Shown: one piece after another, positions 1 through 6,075 of the stretch | Layout: each line of letters starts with the position of its first letter | How positions within the stretch are numbered: position 1 is the stretch's first letter | NCBI GenBank assembly: GCA_022839045.1 | Contig: JALHDI010000087.1 | Span: 1 to 11,897 of the forward strand | From: Sporomusaceae bacterium | GTDB lineage: Bacteria; Bacillota_C; Negativicutes; Sporomusales_B; UBA7701 | Direction of reading: 5' to 3' | DNA: 11,897 nt | Position numbers and translations under genes: made by a program | The notes under the pieces: model-generated | What the model saw: only the letters and a program-made list of their open reading frames with translations | Told to the model about the DNA's origin: nothing | The model's database searches: none

Positions 1-1
1 G

Positions 2-346
2 GAAGACACCGTTCAGATGCTGTTCGACAAGCGCATCATCCAGACCGAGGCGCTGGCTTATCAGCGCGGCCGCTCGCTTTACAAGTACTGGATGATCCTC
101 GACGAGATGCAGAACGCCACGCCGCGCCAGGCCAAAGGTGTCATCACCAGGCCGGGAGTGGGCACGAAGATCATTCTCCTCGGCGACCCGGAGCAGATCG
201 ACAATCCTTTCCTCGACAGCCGCTCGAACGGTTTGAGCTACGCGAGCGAGAAGATGCGCGGCTCGAAGCTGTGCTTCCAGGTGACGCTGCAGTACGACGA
301 GTGCGAGCGTTCGCCCCTGGCTGCGGAGGCGGCGCTACGTTTGTGA
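2..346 (+). CDS. PhoH-family ATPase, C-terminal fragment (5' end outside window)
   Basis: This is the C-terminal part of a PhoH-like protein, a P-loop NTPase related to superfamily I helicases and in many Firmicutes fused to an N-terminal PIN RNase domain. The reading frame is open from base 2 (E-D-T-V-Q-M-L), so the true start lies upstream. Visible hallmarks are the EALAYQRGRSL stretch, a Walker B-like MILDEMQNAT (acidic pair D-E), the motif III-like LLGDPEQID, and the family's closing region with DSRSNGLSYASE and CERSPLAAEAA. Walker A and any PIN domain would lie outside the window. The proline in ITRPGVGTK stands where I remember alanine being usual. The stop is at 344-346, and no convincing intrinsic terminator follows before the promoter of the next gene. 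Family assignment is firm; the cellular role (RNA metabolism or stress) is known only loosely. Confidence 0.93.
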   Translation, partial: EDTVQMLFDKRIIQTEALAYQRGRSLYKYWMILDEMQNATPRQAKGVITRPGVGTKIILLGDPEQIDNPFLDSRSNGLSYASEKMRGSKLCFQVTLQYDECERSPLAAEAALRL

Positions 347-385
347 CAAAATTATCATTTTTGCCATAATTGCGATGCTTTATTC

Positions 386-414
386 TTGCTTGTTAGCAAA
401 TAATGGATTAAAAT
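386..414 (+). promoter_or_regulatory. Sigma-A-like promoter upstream of transporter copy 1
   Basis: A -35 box TTGCTT (386-391) and a -10 box TAAAAT (409-414) are separated by 17 bp, in the AT-rich gap after the PhoH gene. Thirty bases lie between the -10 box and the leader hairpin at 445. The same TAAAAT box and the same 30-base spacing occur before transporter copy 2, which supports the call. Transcription would start near 421. Confidence 0.55.
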
Positions 415-426
415 AATACTTGTAGT

Positions 427-488
427 GCTTATTGTCGCGGAGCTGGGAGGGGCCTGCAGATAGGTTTCCCTTGGCTTTGCTTTTTTTT
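427..488 (+). promoter_or_regulatory. Conserved hairpin leader, copy 1 (attenuator or riboswitch candidate)
   Basis: This is the first of three related leaders. GGGAGG (445-450) can pair with TTTCCC (465-470) using two G-U pairs, enclosing CCT (453-455)/AGG (462-464) and a short loop. A run of eight T (481-488) follows, so the unit resembles an intrinsic terminator placed between promoter and ribosome binding site. A GCTTATTG motif at 427-434 corresponds to GCATATTG ahead of copy 2. It is the most diverged of the three: the loop reads GCAGAT where the others have GTCACC or GTCACT. Ligand and mechanism are unknown; regulation of the downstream transporter is inference. Confidence 0.5.
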
Positions 489-555
489 GCCCTATGGACC
501 GAGTAGCGCTCTTCACGGCATGTCACCCAGACGCACAATGAAAGGAGTCCTAGTT

Positions 556-1845
556 TTGGATAAGCAGGTAGTCATCGCAGTTTCCATTTTTCTCTTGGTG
601 TATGCCCTAATCATCAGCGAAAAAATGCATCGCACCATTCTGGCCATGGCGGGCGGGATGGCGCTAATCCTCTCCGGCGTTCTCACCCAGGAACAGGCCA
701 TCCACCATATCGATTTCAACACCATCGGCCTGCTGGTCGGGATGATGATAATCGTCGGCATAACCGCCGAAACCGGCCTGTTCCGCTATCTGGCCATCTG
801 GTCGGCTAAAAAGGTGGACGGCGACCCGGTCAAGCTTTTCTACGCCCTGGCTACGTTGACGGCCGTGTGCTCGGCGCTGCTGGACAACGTGACGACGGTG
901 CTGCTGACCGTGCCGGTGACGATCAGCATCACCCGCCAGCTCAATATATCGCCGATGCCTTTCCTCATCGCCCAGATAGTCGCCTCGAACATCGGCGGCA
1001 CCGCCACCCTGATCGGCGACCCGCCCAATATCATGATCGGCAGCGCGGTGAAGGAACTGACCTTCATGGCCTTCGTCGAAAATCTGTTTCTTATTGCTTT
1101 CTTAATCCACTTTATCACCATTTTCATCATGTCCCGCATTTACCGCAACAAGCTCCATACAACCGATGAGCTGCGGGCGAAGATCCGCGAGCTGGATGAA
1201 ACCAAGCAGCTGACCAACATCCCCCTGCTCAAGACCTGCCTGTTCGTGCTGGCGTTTACGATTTTCCTGTTCACCACCCACCAGTTATTCCATCTCGACT
1301 CCGCCACCGCGGCCCTCTCTGGCGCCAGCCTGCTGCTGGTGCTGACCGCCAAACATACCGAGCACGGCCTGGAGCATGTCTTCCACAAGGTGGAATGGGT
1401 GGCCCTGTTCTTCTTCGTCGGCCTGTTCGTGGTGGTCGGCGGTTTGGTGGATACCGGCGTCATCAAATGGATGGCGCAGGAGGCCGTCCAATTGACGGCC
1501 GGCAACGTGACGGCTACCTCGCTGCTCATCTTGTGGCTGAGCGCCATCGCGTCGGCGTTCGTGGACAATATCCCCTTCGTGGCGACGATGATTCCGCTGA
1601 TCAAGGATATGGGCACGATGGGCGTGACCAACCTCGAACCGCTGTGGTGGAGCCTGGCCCTCGGCGCCTGCCTGGGCGGCAACGGCACGATCATCGGCGC
1701 AAGCGCCAACATTATCGTCGCCGGCCTGGCGGCCCAGGAAGGCTACCATATCACCTTCAAGGGGTTCTTCAAGATCGCTTTCCCGCTTATGCTGATGTCG
1801 ATCGCCATTTCGACGGTGTATGTATACTTGCGTTATCTGATGTAG
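556..1845 (+). CDS. ArsB/NhaD-type ion permease, tandem copy 1
   Basis: This is a polytopic inner membrane permease of the ion transporter superfamily (ArsB/NhaD/P-protein group), whose members move anions such as arsenite or exchange Na+ and H+. The substrate here cannot be read from sequence. The protein is 429 aa and almost wholly hydrophobic, with roughly 10-12 membrane segments. It has the two half-repeat signatures: LLDNVTTVLLTVP with GGTATLIGDPPN near residues 108-158, and AFVDNIPFVATMIP with LGGNGTIIGASAN near 335-385. The start is TTG at 556, eight bases after AAAGGAG (541-547). It gives the same N-terminus (x-D-K-Q-V) and the same length as the two downstream paralogues. A longer frame from 487 would begin inside the leader T-run and is rejected. 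It has its own promoter and leader. The chromosome-first copy is the most diverged of the three around residues 228-270. Confidence 0.9.
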   Translation: MDKQVVIAVSIFLLVYALIISEKMHRTILAMAGGMALILSGVLTQEQAIHHIDFNTIGLLVGMMIIVGITAETGLFRYLAIWSAKKVDGDPVKLFYALATLTAVCSALLDNVTTVLLTVPVTISITRQLNISPMPFLIAQIVASNIGGTATLIGDPPNIMIGSAVKELTFMAFVENLFLIAFLIHFITIFIMSRIYRNKLHTTDELRAKIRELDETKQLTNIPLLKTCLFVLAFTIFLFTTHQLFHLDSATAALSGASLLLVLTAKHTEHGLEHVFHKVEWVALFFFVGLFVVVGGLVDTGVIKWMAQEAVQLTAGNVTATSLLILWLSAIASAFVDNIPFVATMIPLIKDMGTMGVTNLEPLWWSLALGACLGGNGTIIGASANIIVAGLAAQEGYHITFKGFFKIAFPLMLMSIAISTVYVYLRYLM

Positions 1846-1860
1846 TTTTTTCAGACCCCC

Positions 1861-1890
1861 TTGACCTGTCGTCAGAAAATAGGGTAAAAT
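1861..1890 (+). promoter_or_regulatory. Sigma-A-like promoter upstream of transporter copy 2
   Basis: TTGACC (1861-1866) and TAAAAT (1885-1890) are separated by 18 bp, just after the stop of copy 1. The -10 box is followed, after 30 bases, by the leader hairpin at 1921, exactly the arrangement seen before copy 1. Transcription would start near 1897, so copy 2 can be transcribed independently of copy 1. Confidence 0.6.
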
Positions 1891-1901
1891 TTAACCTAAG
1901 C

Positions 1902-1960
1902 GCATATTGCCGGTAATTTTGGGAGGAGCCTGTCACCAAGGTCCCCTCCTTTTTGTTTGT
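1902..1960 (+). promoter_or_regulatory. Conserved hairpin leader, copy 2 (attenuator or riboswitch candidate)
   Basis: This is the second of the three leaders. GGAGG (1922-1926) pairs with CCTCC (1945-1949), and inside it CCT (1929-1931) can pair with AGG (1939-1941) around a GTCACCA loop. A T-rich run (TTTTTGTTTGT, 1950-1960) follows at once, as in an intrinsic terminator. The 5' part (GCATATTG, then CGGTA and TTTT) is shared with copy 3 in modified form. Compared with the perfect 10-bp stem of copy 3, two positions (C1929/T1942 and A1927/C1944) are mismatched when folded in the same register. The stretch from the T-run to the start codon also resembles that of copy 3, so the two leaders are recent relatives. 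Confidence 0.55.
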
Positions 1961-1998
1961 CGATATGCGTTTCTCAAATTATTGTTGGAGGTAGGTTA

Positions 1999-3288
1999 AT
2001 GGACAAACAGGTAATCTTCGCAGTAACGGTTTTCATCACTGTGTATGCCCTGATTATCTCGGAGAAAATCCACCGCACCGTCCTCGCCATGGTGGGCGGT
2101 ATGCTGATGGTCGTTTTCGGCATCCTGAGCCAGGAGCAGGCCATCCACCATATCGATTTCAACACCATCGGTCTGCTGGTAGGGATGATGATTATCGTCG
2201 GCGTGACCGCCGAAACCGGTCTGTTCCGGTATCTGGCCATCTGGTCGGCCAAGAAGGTGGGCGGCGACCCGATCAAGCTGTTCATCGCCCTCGGCACGCT
2301 GACCGCGGTTTGCTCGGCGCTCTTAGACAACGTGACCACCGTGCTGCTCACCGTGCCGGTGACGATCAGCATCACCCGCCAGCTCGAGGTGCCGCCCATA
2401 CCCTATCTCATCGCCCAGATCATCTCCTCCAACGTCGGCGGCACCGCCACCCTGATCGGCGACCCGCCCAATATCATGATCGGCAGCGCGGTGAAGGAAC
2501 TGACCTTCATGGCTTTCGTCGAAAACCTGTTTCTTATTGCTTTCTTTATGCATTTCATCGTCATCGCGATCCTGGCCTGGATATACCGCAAGAAGCTCGT
2601 GACAACCGACGAACTGCGGGAAAAGATCATGCATCTCGACGAAACGAAGCAGTTGACCAATATAAAACTGCTCAAGACCTGCCTGGCGGTCCTCACCCTG
2701 ACGATCTTCCTCTTTACGACCCACCAGTTCTTCCATCTGGAGTCGGCGACCGTCGCCCTGTTCGGCGCCAGCATTCTCCTGCTCCTGGCCGCCAGACAGT
2801 CCGAGCACGGGCTGGAGCACATCTTCCACAAAGTGGAGTGGGTGGCGCTGTTCTTCTTCGTGGGGCTGTTCGTGCTAGTCGGCGGCCTGGTCGATACCGG
2901 CGTAATCAAGTGGCTGGCCCAAGAGGCGATCAAGCTGACGGCCGGCAATGTGACGGCGACCTCGCTGCTCATCCTGTGGCTGAGCGCGATAGCGTCGGCG
3001 TTCGTGGACAATATCCCCTTCGTGGCGACGATGATCCCGCTGATCAAGGATATGGGCACGATGGGCGTGGCCAACCTCGAACCACTGTGGTGGAGCCTGG
3101 CTCTCGGCGCCTGCCTGGGCGGCAACGGCACGATCATCGGCGCGAGCGCCAACATCATCGTCGCCGGCCTGGCGGCCCAGGAGGGCTACAACATCTCCTT
3201 CAGGGCCTTCTTCAAGATCGCTTTTCCGATCATGCTGCTGACGGTCGTCATTTCGACGGTGTACGTGTACCTGCGTTATCTCATATAA
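1999..3288 (+). CDS. ArsB/NhaD-type ion permease, tandem copy 2
   Basis: This is the second 429-aa paralogue of the tandem ion permeases, colinear with the first and third without visible gaps. It carries the same paired signatures: LLDNVTT with GGTATLIGDPPN in the first half, and FVDNIPF with LGGNGTIIGASAN in the second. The ATG at 1999 is chosen because GGAGG (1987-1991) lies seven bases upstream and because it yields the N-terminus M-D-K-Q-V shared with the paralogues. An ATG at 1957 in the same frame would add 14 residues, overlaps the leader and lacks a good ribosome binding site. It matches copy 3 best over the central region (residues about 228-310) but copy 1 best around residues 150-185 (FVENLFLIAF), a mosaic pattern. 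Its own promoter and leader lie in the gap behind copy 1. Transport activity is secure at family level; the ion is unknown. Confidence 0.92.
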   Translation: MDKQVIFAVTVFITVYALIISEKIHRTVLAMVGGMLMVVFGILSQEQAIHHIDFNTIGLLVGMMIIVGVTAETGLFRYLAIWSAKKVGGDPIKLFIALGTLTAVCSALLDNVTTVLLTVPVTISITRQLEVPPIPYLIAQIISSNVGGTATLIGDPPNIMIGSAVKELTFMAFVENLFLIAFFMHFIVIAILAWIYRKKLVTTDELREKIMHLDETKQLTNIKLLKTCLAVLTLTIFLFTTHQFFHLESATVALFGASILLLLAARQSEHGLEHIFHKVEWVALFFFVGLFVLVGGLVDTGVIKWLAQEAIKLTAGNVTATSLLILWLSAIASAFVDNIPFVATMIPLIKDMGTMGVANLEPLWWSLALGACLGGNGTIIGASANIIVAGLAAQEGYNISFRAFFKIAFPIMLLTVVISTVYVYLRYLI

Positions 3289-3291
3289 GAT

Positions 3292-3320
3292 AGACCGCAG
3301 CAACGGAAGAGCTGCGGTCT
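3292..3320. repeat. Perfect inverted repeat between copies 2 and 3
   Basis: AGACCGCAGC (3292-3301) and GCTGCGGTCT (3311-3320) form a perfect 10-bp stem with a 9-base loop, starting four bases after the stop of transporter copy 2. On the + strand the stem is followed by AAAATGC, not a T-run, so it is not a standard intrinsic terminator. It may stabilise the 3' end of the copy 2 transcript or be part of the copy 3 leader. A TAAAAT hexamer (3320-3325), identical to the -10 boxes before copies 1 and 2, overlaps its end, but no convincing -35 box precedes it. Confidence 0.7.
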
Positions 3321-3325
3321 AAAAT

Positions 3326-3390
3326 GCATAGTAAACGGTATTTGGGAGGAGACTGTCACTAAGGTCTCCTTCTATTTGTTTGTTCTTTTT
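3326..3390 (+). promoter_or_regulatory. Conserved hairpin leader, copy 3 (attenuator or riboswitch candidate)
   Basis: This is the third and best-paired copy of the leader. GGGAGGAGAC (3344-3353) pairs along its whole length with GTCTCCTTCT (3364-3373), including G-U pairs, around the loop TGTCACTAAG. A T-rich stretch (TATTTGTTTGTTCTTTTT, 3373-3390) follows. Upstream, GCATAGT and CGGTATTT match the corresponding bases of copy 2. The ribosome binding site and ATG of transporter copy 3 follow about 30 bases after the T-rich run. No independent promoter is as clear as for copies 1 and 2, so readthrough from copy 2 is possible. Confidence 0.55.
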
Positions 3391-3421
3391 GCAGCATTTC
3401 AATTGTCGGGGAGGTAGATAG

Positions 3422-4711
3422 ATGGATACGCAGGTAATGTTCGCGGTAACGGTTTTTATAATCGTGTACGCCCTGATTATTTCGGAGAAGATCCACCGCA
3501 CCGTCCTGGCAATGGTCGGCGGCATGCTGATGGTCGTTTTCGGCATCTTGAGCCAGGAGCAGGCCATCCACCATATCGATTTCAACACCATCGGTCTGCT
3601 GGTGGGTATGATGATCATCGTCGGCGTGACCGGCGAAACCGGGCTGTTCCGCTACCTAGCCATCTGGACGGCCAAGAAGGTGGGCGGCGACCCGGTAAAG
3701 CTCTTTTACGCCCTGGCCACGCTGACCGCGGTTTGCTCGGCGCTCTTAGACAATGTGACCACCGTGCTGCTCACCGTACCGGTGACGATCAGCATCACCC
3801 GCCAGCTCGAGGTATCGCCCCTGCCTTTCCTCATAACCCAGATTATCGCTTCCAACATCGGCGGCACGGCGACCCTGATCGGCGACCCGCCGAACATTAT
3901 GATCGGCAGCGCGGTGAAGGAACTGACGTTCATGGCTTTCATCAACAATCTGGCGGCGTTTTCCTTCCTGACCCATTTTCTCGTCACCGCTATCCTGGCC
4001 TGGGTTTACCGCGGCCGGCTCAAAACGACCGCCGCGCTGCGGGAAAAGATCATGCAGCTCGACGAGACCAAGCAGCTGACCAATATAAAGCTGCTCAAGA
4101 CCTGTCTGGCGGTCCTCACGCTGACGATCTTCCTCTTTGCGACCCACCAGTTTTTCCATCTGGAGTCGGCGACAGTCGCCCTGTTCGGCGCCAGCATTCT
4201 CTTGCTCCTGGCCGCCAGGCAGTCCGAGCACGGGCTGGAGCATATTTTCCACAAGGTGGAGTGGGTGGCGCTGTTTTTCTTCGTGGGGCTGTTCGTGCTG
4301 GTGGGCGGCCTGGTGGAAACGGGGGTAATCAAGTGGCTGGCTCAGGAGGCGATCAGGCTGACGGCCGGCAACCTGACGGCGACCGCGCTGCTCATCCTGT
4401 GGCTGAGCGCCATCGCCTCGGCGTTCGTGGACAATATCCCCTTCGTGGCGACGATGATCCCTCTGATAAAGGATATGGGGGCGTTGGGGATCACCAACCT
4501 CGAGCCGCTGTGGTGGAGCCTGGCACTCGGCGCCTGCCTGGGCGGCAATGGCACGATCGTCGGCGCGAGCGCCAACATCATCGTCGTCGGCCTGGCGGCC
4601 CAGGAGGGCTACAACATCTCCTTCGGGGGCTTCTTCAAGATCGCTTTTCCGATCATGCTGCTGACGGTCGTGATGTCGACGGTGTACGTGTATTTGCGGT
4701 ACCTGGTGTGA
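3422..4711 (+). CDS. ArsB/NhaD-type ion permease, tandem copy 3
   Basis: This is the third 429-aa paralogue. ATG at 3422 follows GGGGAGG (3408-3414) with seven bases between. The superfamily signatures are intact: D110-N111-V-T-T, G147-G-T through G-D-P-P-N158, D337-N338-I-P-F, and G374-G-N-G-T with N385. Differences from both siblings cluster at about residues 174-205, where FINNLAAFSFLTHF replaces FVENLFLIAF-type sequence and loses the glutamate at 175, and the following cytoplasmic or periplasmic loop changes (RGRLKTTAAL). Other changes are A71G in VTGETGLF and D299E in GLVETG. These alter one membrane segment and two otherwise constant acidic or small positions, so specificity or kinetics may differ. 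That is inference. It may be cotranscribed with the CDGSH gene 76 bp downstream, as I see no terminator between them. Confidence 0.92.
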   Translation: MDTQVMFAVTVFIIVYALIISEKIHRTVLAMVGGMLMVVFGILSQEQAIHHIDFNTIGLLVGMMIIVGVTGETGLFRYLAIWTAKKVGGDPVKLFYALATLTAVCSALLDNVTTVLLTVPVTISITRQLEVSPLPFLITQIIASNIGGTATLIGDPPNIMIGSAVKELTFMAFINNLAAFSFLTHFLVTAILAWVYRGRLKTTAALREKIMQLDETKQLTNIKLLKTCLAVLTLTIFLFATHQFFHLESATVALFGASILLLLAARQSEHGLEHIFHKVEWVALFFFVGLFVLVGGLVETGVIKWLAQEAIRLTAGNLTATALLILWLSAIASAFVDNIPFVATMIPLIKDMGALGITNLEPLWWSLALGACLGGNGTIVGASANIIVVGLAAQEGYNISFGGFFKIAFPIMLLTVVMSTVYVYLRYLV

Positions 4712-4787
4712 CGCGCGCCCGATAGAGGATTCCAGCGGGGCGGGAGGGAATAACGCATAAAACCGTTTTCGCCGGGAGGTATGCGAG

Positions 4788-5447
4788 TTGAGAAAAAACG
4801 AACGGCCCTCCGCAGAAGGCGCCGGCAAGACGCCGCTGATCGTCTTCACCCCTTATAGTCCCTATATGGTTGTCGATGTCGATAAACTGACCGGCCCCGA
4901 CGGCCGGGAACTGCCGCTGGAGGCGGTGACTTCGCTATGCCGCTGCGGCGCTTCCGGTCACATGCCTTATTGCGACGGCACCCACGGCAAGACCGGTTTT
5001 GTCGGCAAGCGAGACAGGAGCACGCCGGCCGGGCGAAGCAAGGCTTATGCCGGCAAGCATATCACCATCCACGACAACCGCCGCGTGTGCGCCCACACCG
5101 CCGAGTGCCTGCGGGGGCTGCCGGCGGTGTTCAAGAAGGATGGCAAGCCGTGGATCGATCCCGATGCGGCGGAAGCCGAGGAGATCATCAGGGTGATCGA
5201 GAGTTGCCCTTCCGGAGCGCTGAGTTATACGCTGAACGGTGCGCGCCGCAAGGATTGGGGCGAAGGGCCGCCGGCGATCAAGGTGGACAGGGGCGGGCCG
5301 CTGCGCTGTACGGGAGGCATCGCGATCAAGGATGCCGACGGCTCGGTGCCGGAGGCCGCGAGCCACTATACCCTCTGCCGCTGCGGCAAGTCGGCGAACA
5401 AGCCGTTCTGCGACGGGAAGCACTGGAAGGAAAGGTTCGAAAAATAG
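4788..5447 (+). CDS. CDGSH iron-sulfur protein with central 4Fe-4S mono-cluster domain
   Basis: This 219-aa soluble protein has three iron-sulfur modules. First is a CDGSH motif (C51, C53, C62, H66; LCRCGASGHMPYCDGTH). A divergent mono-cluster ferredoxin-like domain of the YjdI/Fer4_19 type follows at about 90-150, with C101, C107 and C140 in CPSGAL. A second CDGSH motif lies at the C-terminus (C197, C199, C208, H212). CDGSH motifs bind 2Fe-2S clusters through three Cys and one His, all present in both copies. Such proteins are thought to act in redox or iron-sulfur handling; the partner is unknown. The start is TTG at 4788, eight bases after GGGAGG (4774-4779). An ATG at 4781 is in another frame. 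There is no signal peptide, so it is cytoplasmic. A strong terminator follows 16 bases after the stop. Confidence 0.9.
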   Translation: MRKNERPSAEGAGKTPLIVFTPYSPYMVVDVDKLTGPDGRELPLEAVTSLCRCGASGHMPYCDGTHGKTGFVGKRDRSTPAGRSKAYAGKHITIHDNRRVCAHTAECLRGLPAVFKKDGKPWIDPDAAEAEEIIRVIESCPSGALSYTLNGARRKDWGEGPPAIKVDRGGPLRCTGGIAIKDADGSVPEAASHYTLCRCGKSANKPFCDGKHWKERFEK

Positions 5448-5463
5448 GGCATAGATATGACGA

Positions 5464-5498
5464 AGCAGGCAGCGGAATCGCTGGCTGCTTTTTATTTT
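5464..5498 (+). terminator. Intrinsic terminator after the CDGSH gene
   Basis: AGCAGGCAGCG (5464-5474) and CGCTGGCTGCT (5479-5489) form an 11-bp stem with one G-G mismatch and a GAAT tetraloop, followed by TTTTTATTTT. This is a classic rho-independent terminator on the + strand and ends the transporter/CDGSH transcription unit. Confidence 0.9.
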
Positions 5499-5510
5499 AC
5501 GAATAGAGCG

Positions 5511-5634
5511 GCGGCTGTTCAGAACCCTCTAGATGCAAGGCGCACCGGAGGCTGACACCGGAAGCGTACATGGACGTACGCTGAGGATGGCAGCCGAGAA
5601 GCAACGTCGCAGATGGGGGGTTATCAACAGCCGC
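5511..5634. repeat. 124-bp palindromic intergenic repeat, copy A
   Basis: This is a long imperfect palindrome. GCGGCTGTT (5511-5519) pairs with AACAGCCGC (5626-5634); after a small CAG/ATC internal loop, AACCC pairs with GGGTT and TGC with GCA. The centre has its own palindrome, AGCGTAC...GTACGCT (5563-5582), and between them GGCTG can pair with CAGCC. A second copy of the same size lies at 8702-8824 and keeps the same layout with compensated changes. It lies between the terminator above and the L,D-transpeptidase gene, whose ribosome binding site starts about 18 bases later. No ORF, transposase or target duplication was seen. Confidence 0.8.
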
Positions 5635-5663
5635 TCCTGAATACTATGGATAGAGGTGATTTT

Positions 5664-5999
5664 ATGAGTTATGCTATCCGCATCTCCCTCTCCACCCGCA
5701 CCCTGTCCCTGATCGGCAACGGCCGCCTGGTCAGGACTTATCCCGTGGGGGTTGGACGCCCCGGCCACCAGACGCCGCCGGGCTCTTACACCATCGTCGT
5801 GAAGCGGCCCAATCCCGGCGGCCCTTTCGGGGCGATGTGGCTCGGTCTGAGCATCCCCCGCTACGGCATCCACGGCACCAATAATCCCGCCTCGATCGGC
5901 GGCTATGTGTCGCGCGGCTGCATCCGCATGTATAACCAGGATGTGCTGGAGCTGGCGGGGATGGTGACGGTGGGGACGCCGGTGTACATCGGCCCTTGA
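5664..5999 (+). CDS. Minimal L,D-transpeptidase (YkuD domain)
   Basis: This 111-aa protein consists of little more than the L,D-transpeptidase catalytic domain, which forms 3-3 peptidoglycan cross-links or anchors proteins to the wall. The active-site motif is present: H70-G-T, then S83-R-G-C86-I-R-M89, with C86 the predicted nucleophile, H70 the partner and R88 conserved. The strand with TPPGSYTIVVK (37-47) is also typical. ATG at 5664 follows AGAGGTGAT (5652-5660). The 17 in-frame residues upstream lack a ribosome binding site and would run into the repeat. No signal peptide, membrane anchor or LysM domain is visible, which is odd for an enzyme that works outside the membrane; export may be non-classical. 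It converges with the DUF445 gene 58 bp away. Confidence 0.88.
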   Translation: MSYAIRISLSTRTLSLIGNGRLVRTYPVGVGRPGHQTPPGSYTIVVKRPNPGGPFGAMWLGLSIPRYGIHGTNNPASIGGYVSRGCIRMYNQDVLELAGMVTVGTPVYIGP

Positions 6000-6011
6000 C
6001 GAACACTGGCT

Positions 6012-6075
6012 AGGAAGTCCATCTGCTGCGTTGCTCCTGGAGCTTTCTGGACGCCTCTTATCTCAGTACTGAATG
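6012..6075. repeat. Probable internally deleted copy of the palindromic repeat
   Basis: CCATCTGCTGCGTTGCTCCTG (from 6019) resembles CCATCTGCGACGTTGCTTCTC on the complementary strand of repeat copy A. The other arm, read on the - strand as ATTCAGTAC..AGAT..A.GGCG, resembles GTTCAGAAC...AGAT..AAGGCG of copy A. The central GTAC palindrome is missing. The unit fills the 58-bp gap between the convergent L,D-transpeptidase and DUF445 genes and reaches into the end of the latter: its TAA stop (6058-6060) lies inside the repeat arm. The match is by eye and the second arm is weak. Confidence 0.45.

Noticed and set aside
487..555. Longer N-terminus for transporter copy 1 starting at ATG 487
   Set aside because: It would begin at the end of the leader T-run, has no ribosome binding site, and the added residues have no counterpart in copies 2 and 3. 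TTG at 556 has AAAGGAG and the matching N-terminus.
1957..1998. Longer N-terminus for transporter copy 2 starting at 1957
   Set aside because: The start lies within the leader region and the extra 14 residues are absent from the paralogues; GGAGG before ATG 1999 fits better.
3292..3320. Rho-independent terminator after transporter copy 2
   Set aside because: The stem is strong but is followed by AAAATGC, not a T-run, on the + strand; kept only as an inverted repeat.
3746..4849. 367-codon - strand frame opposite transporter copy 3
   Set aside because: Equivalent shadow frames appear opposite copies 1 and 2; the composition (His, Arg, Gln, Gly rich) is that of a reverse-complement frame of a membrane protein gene.
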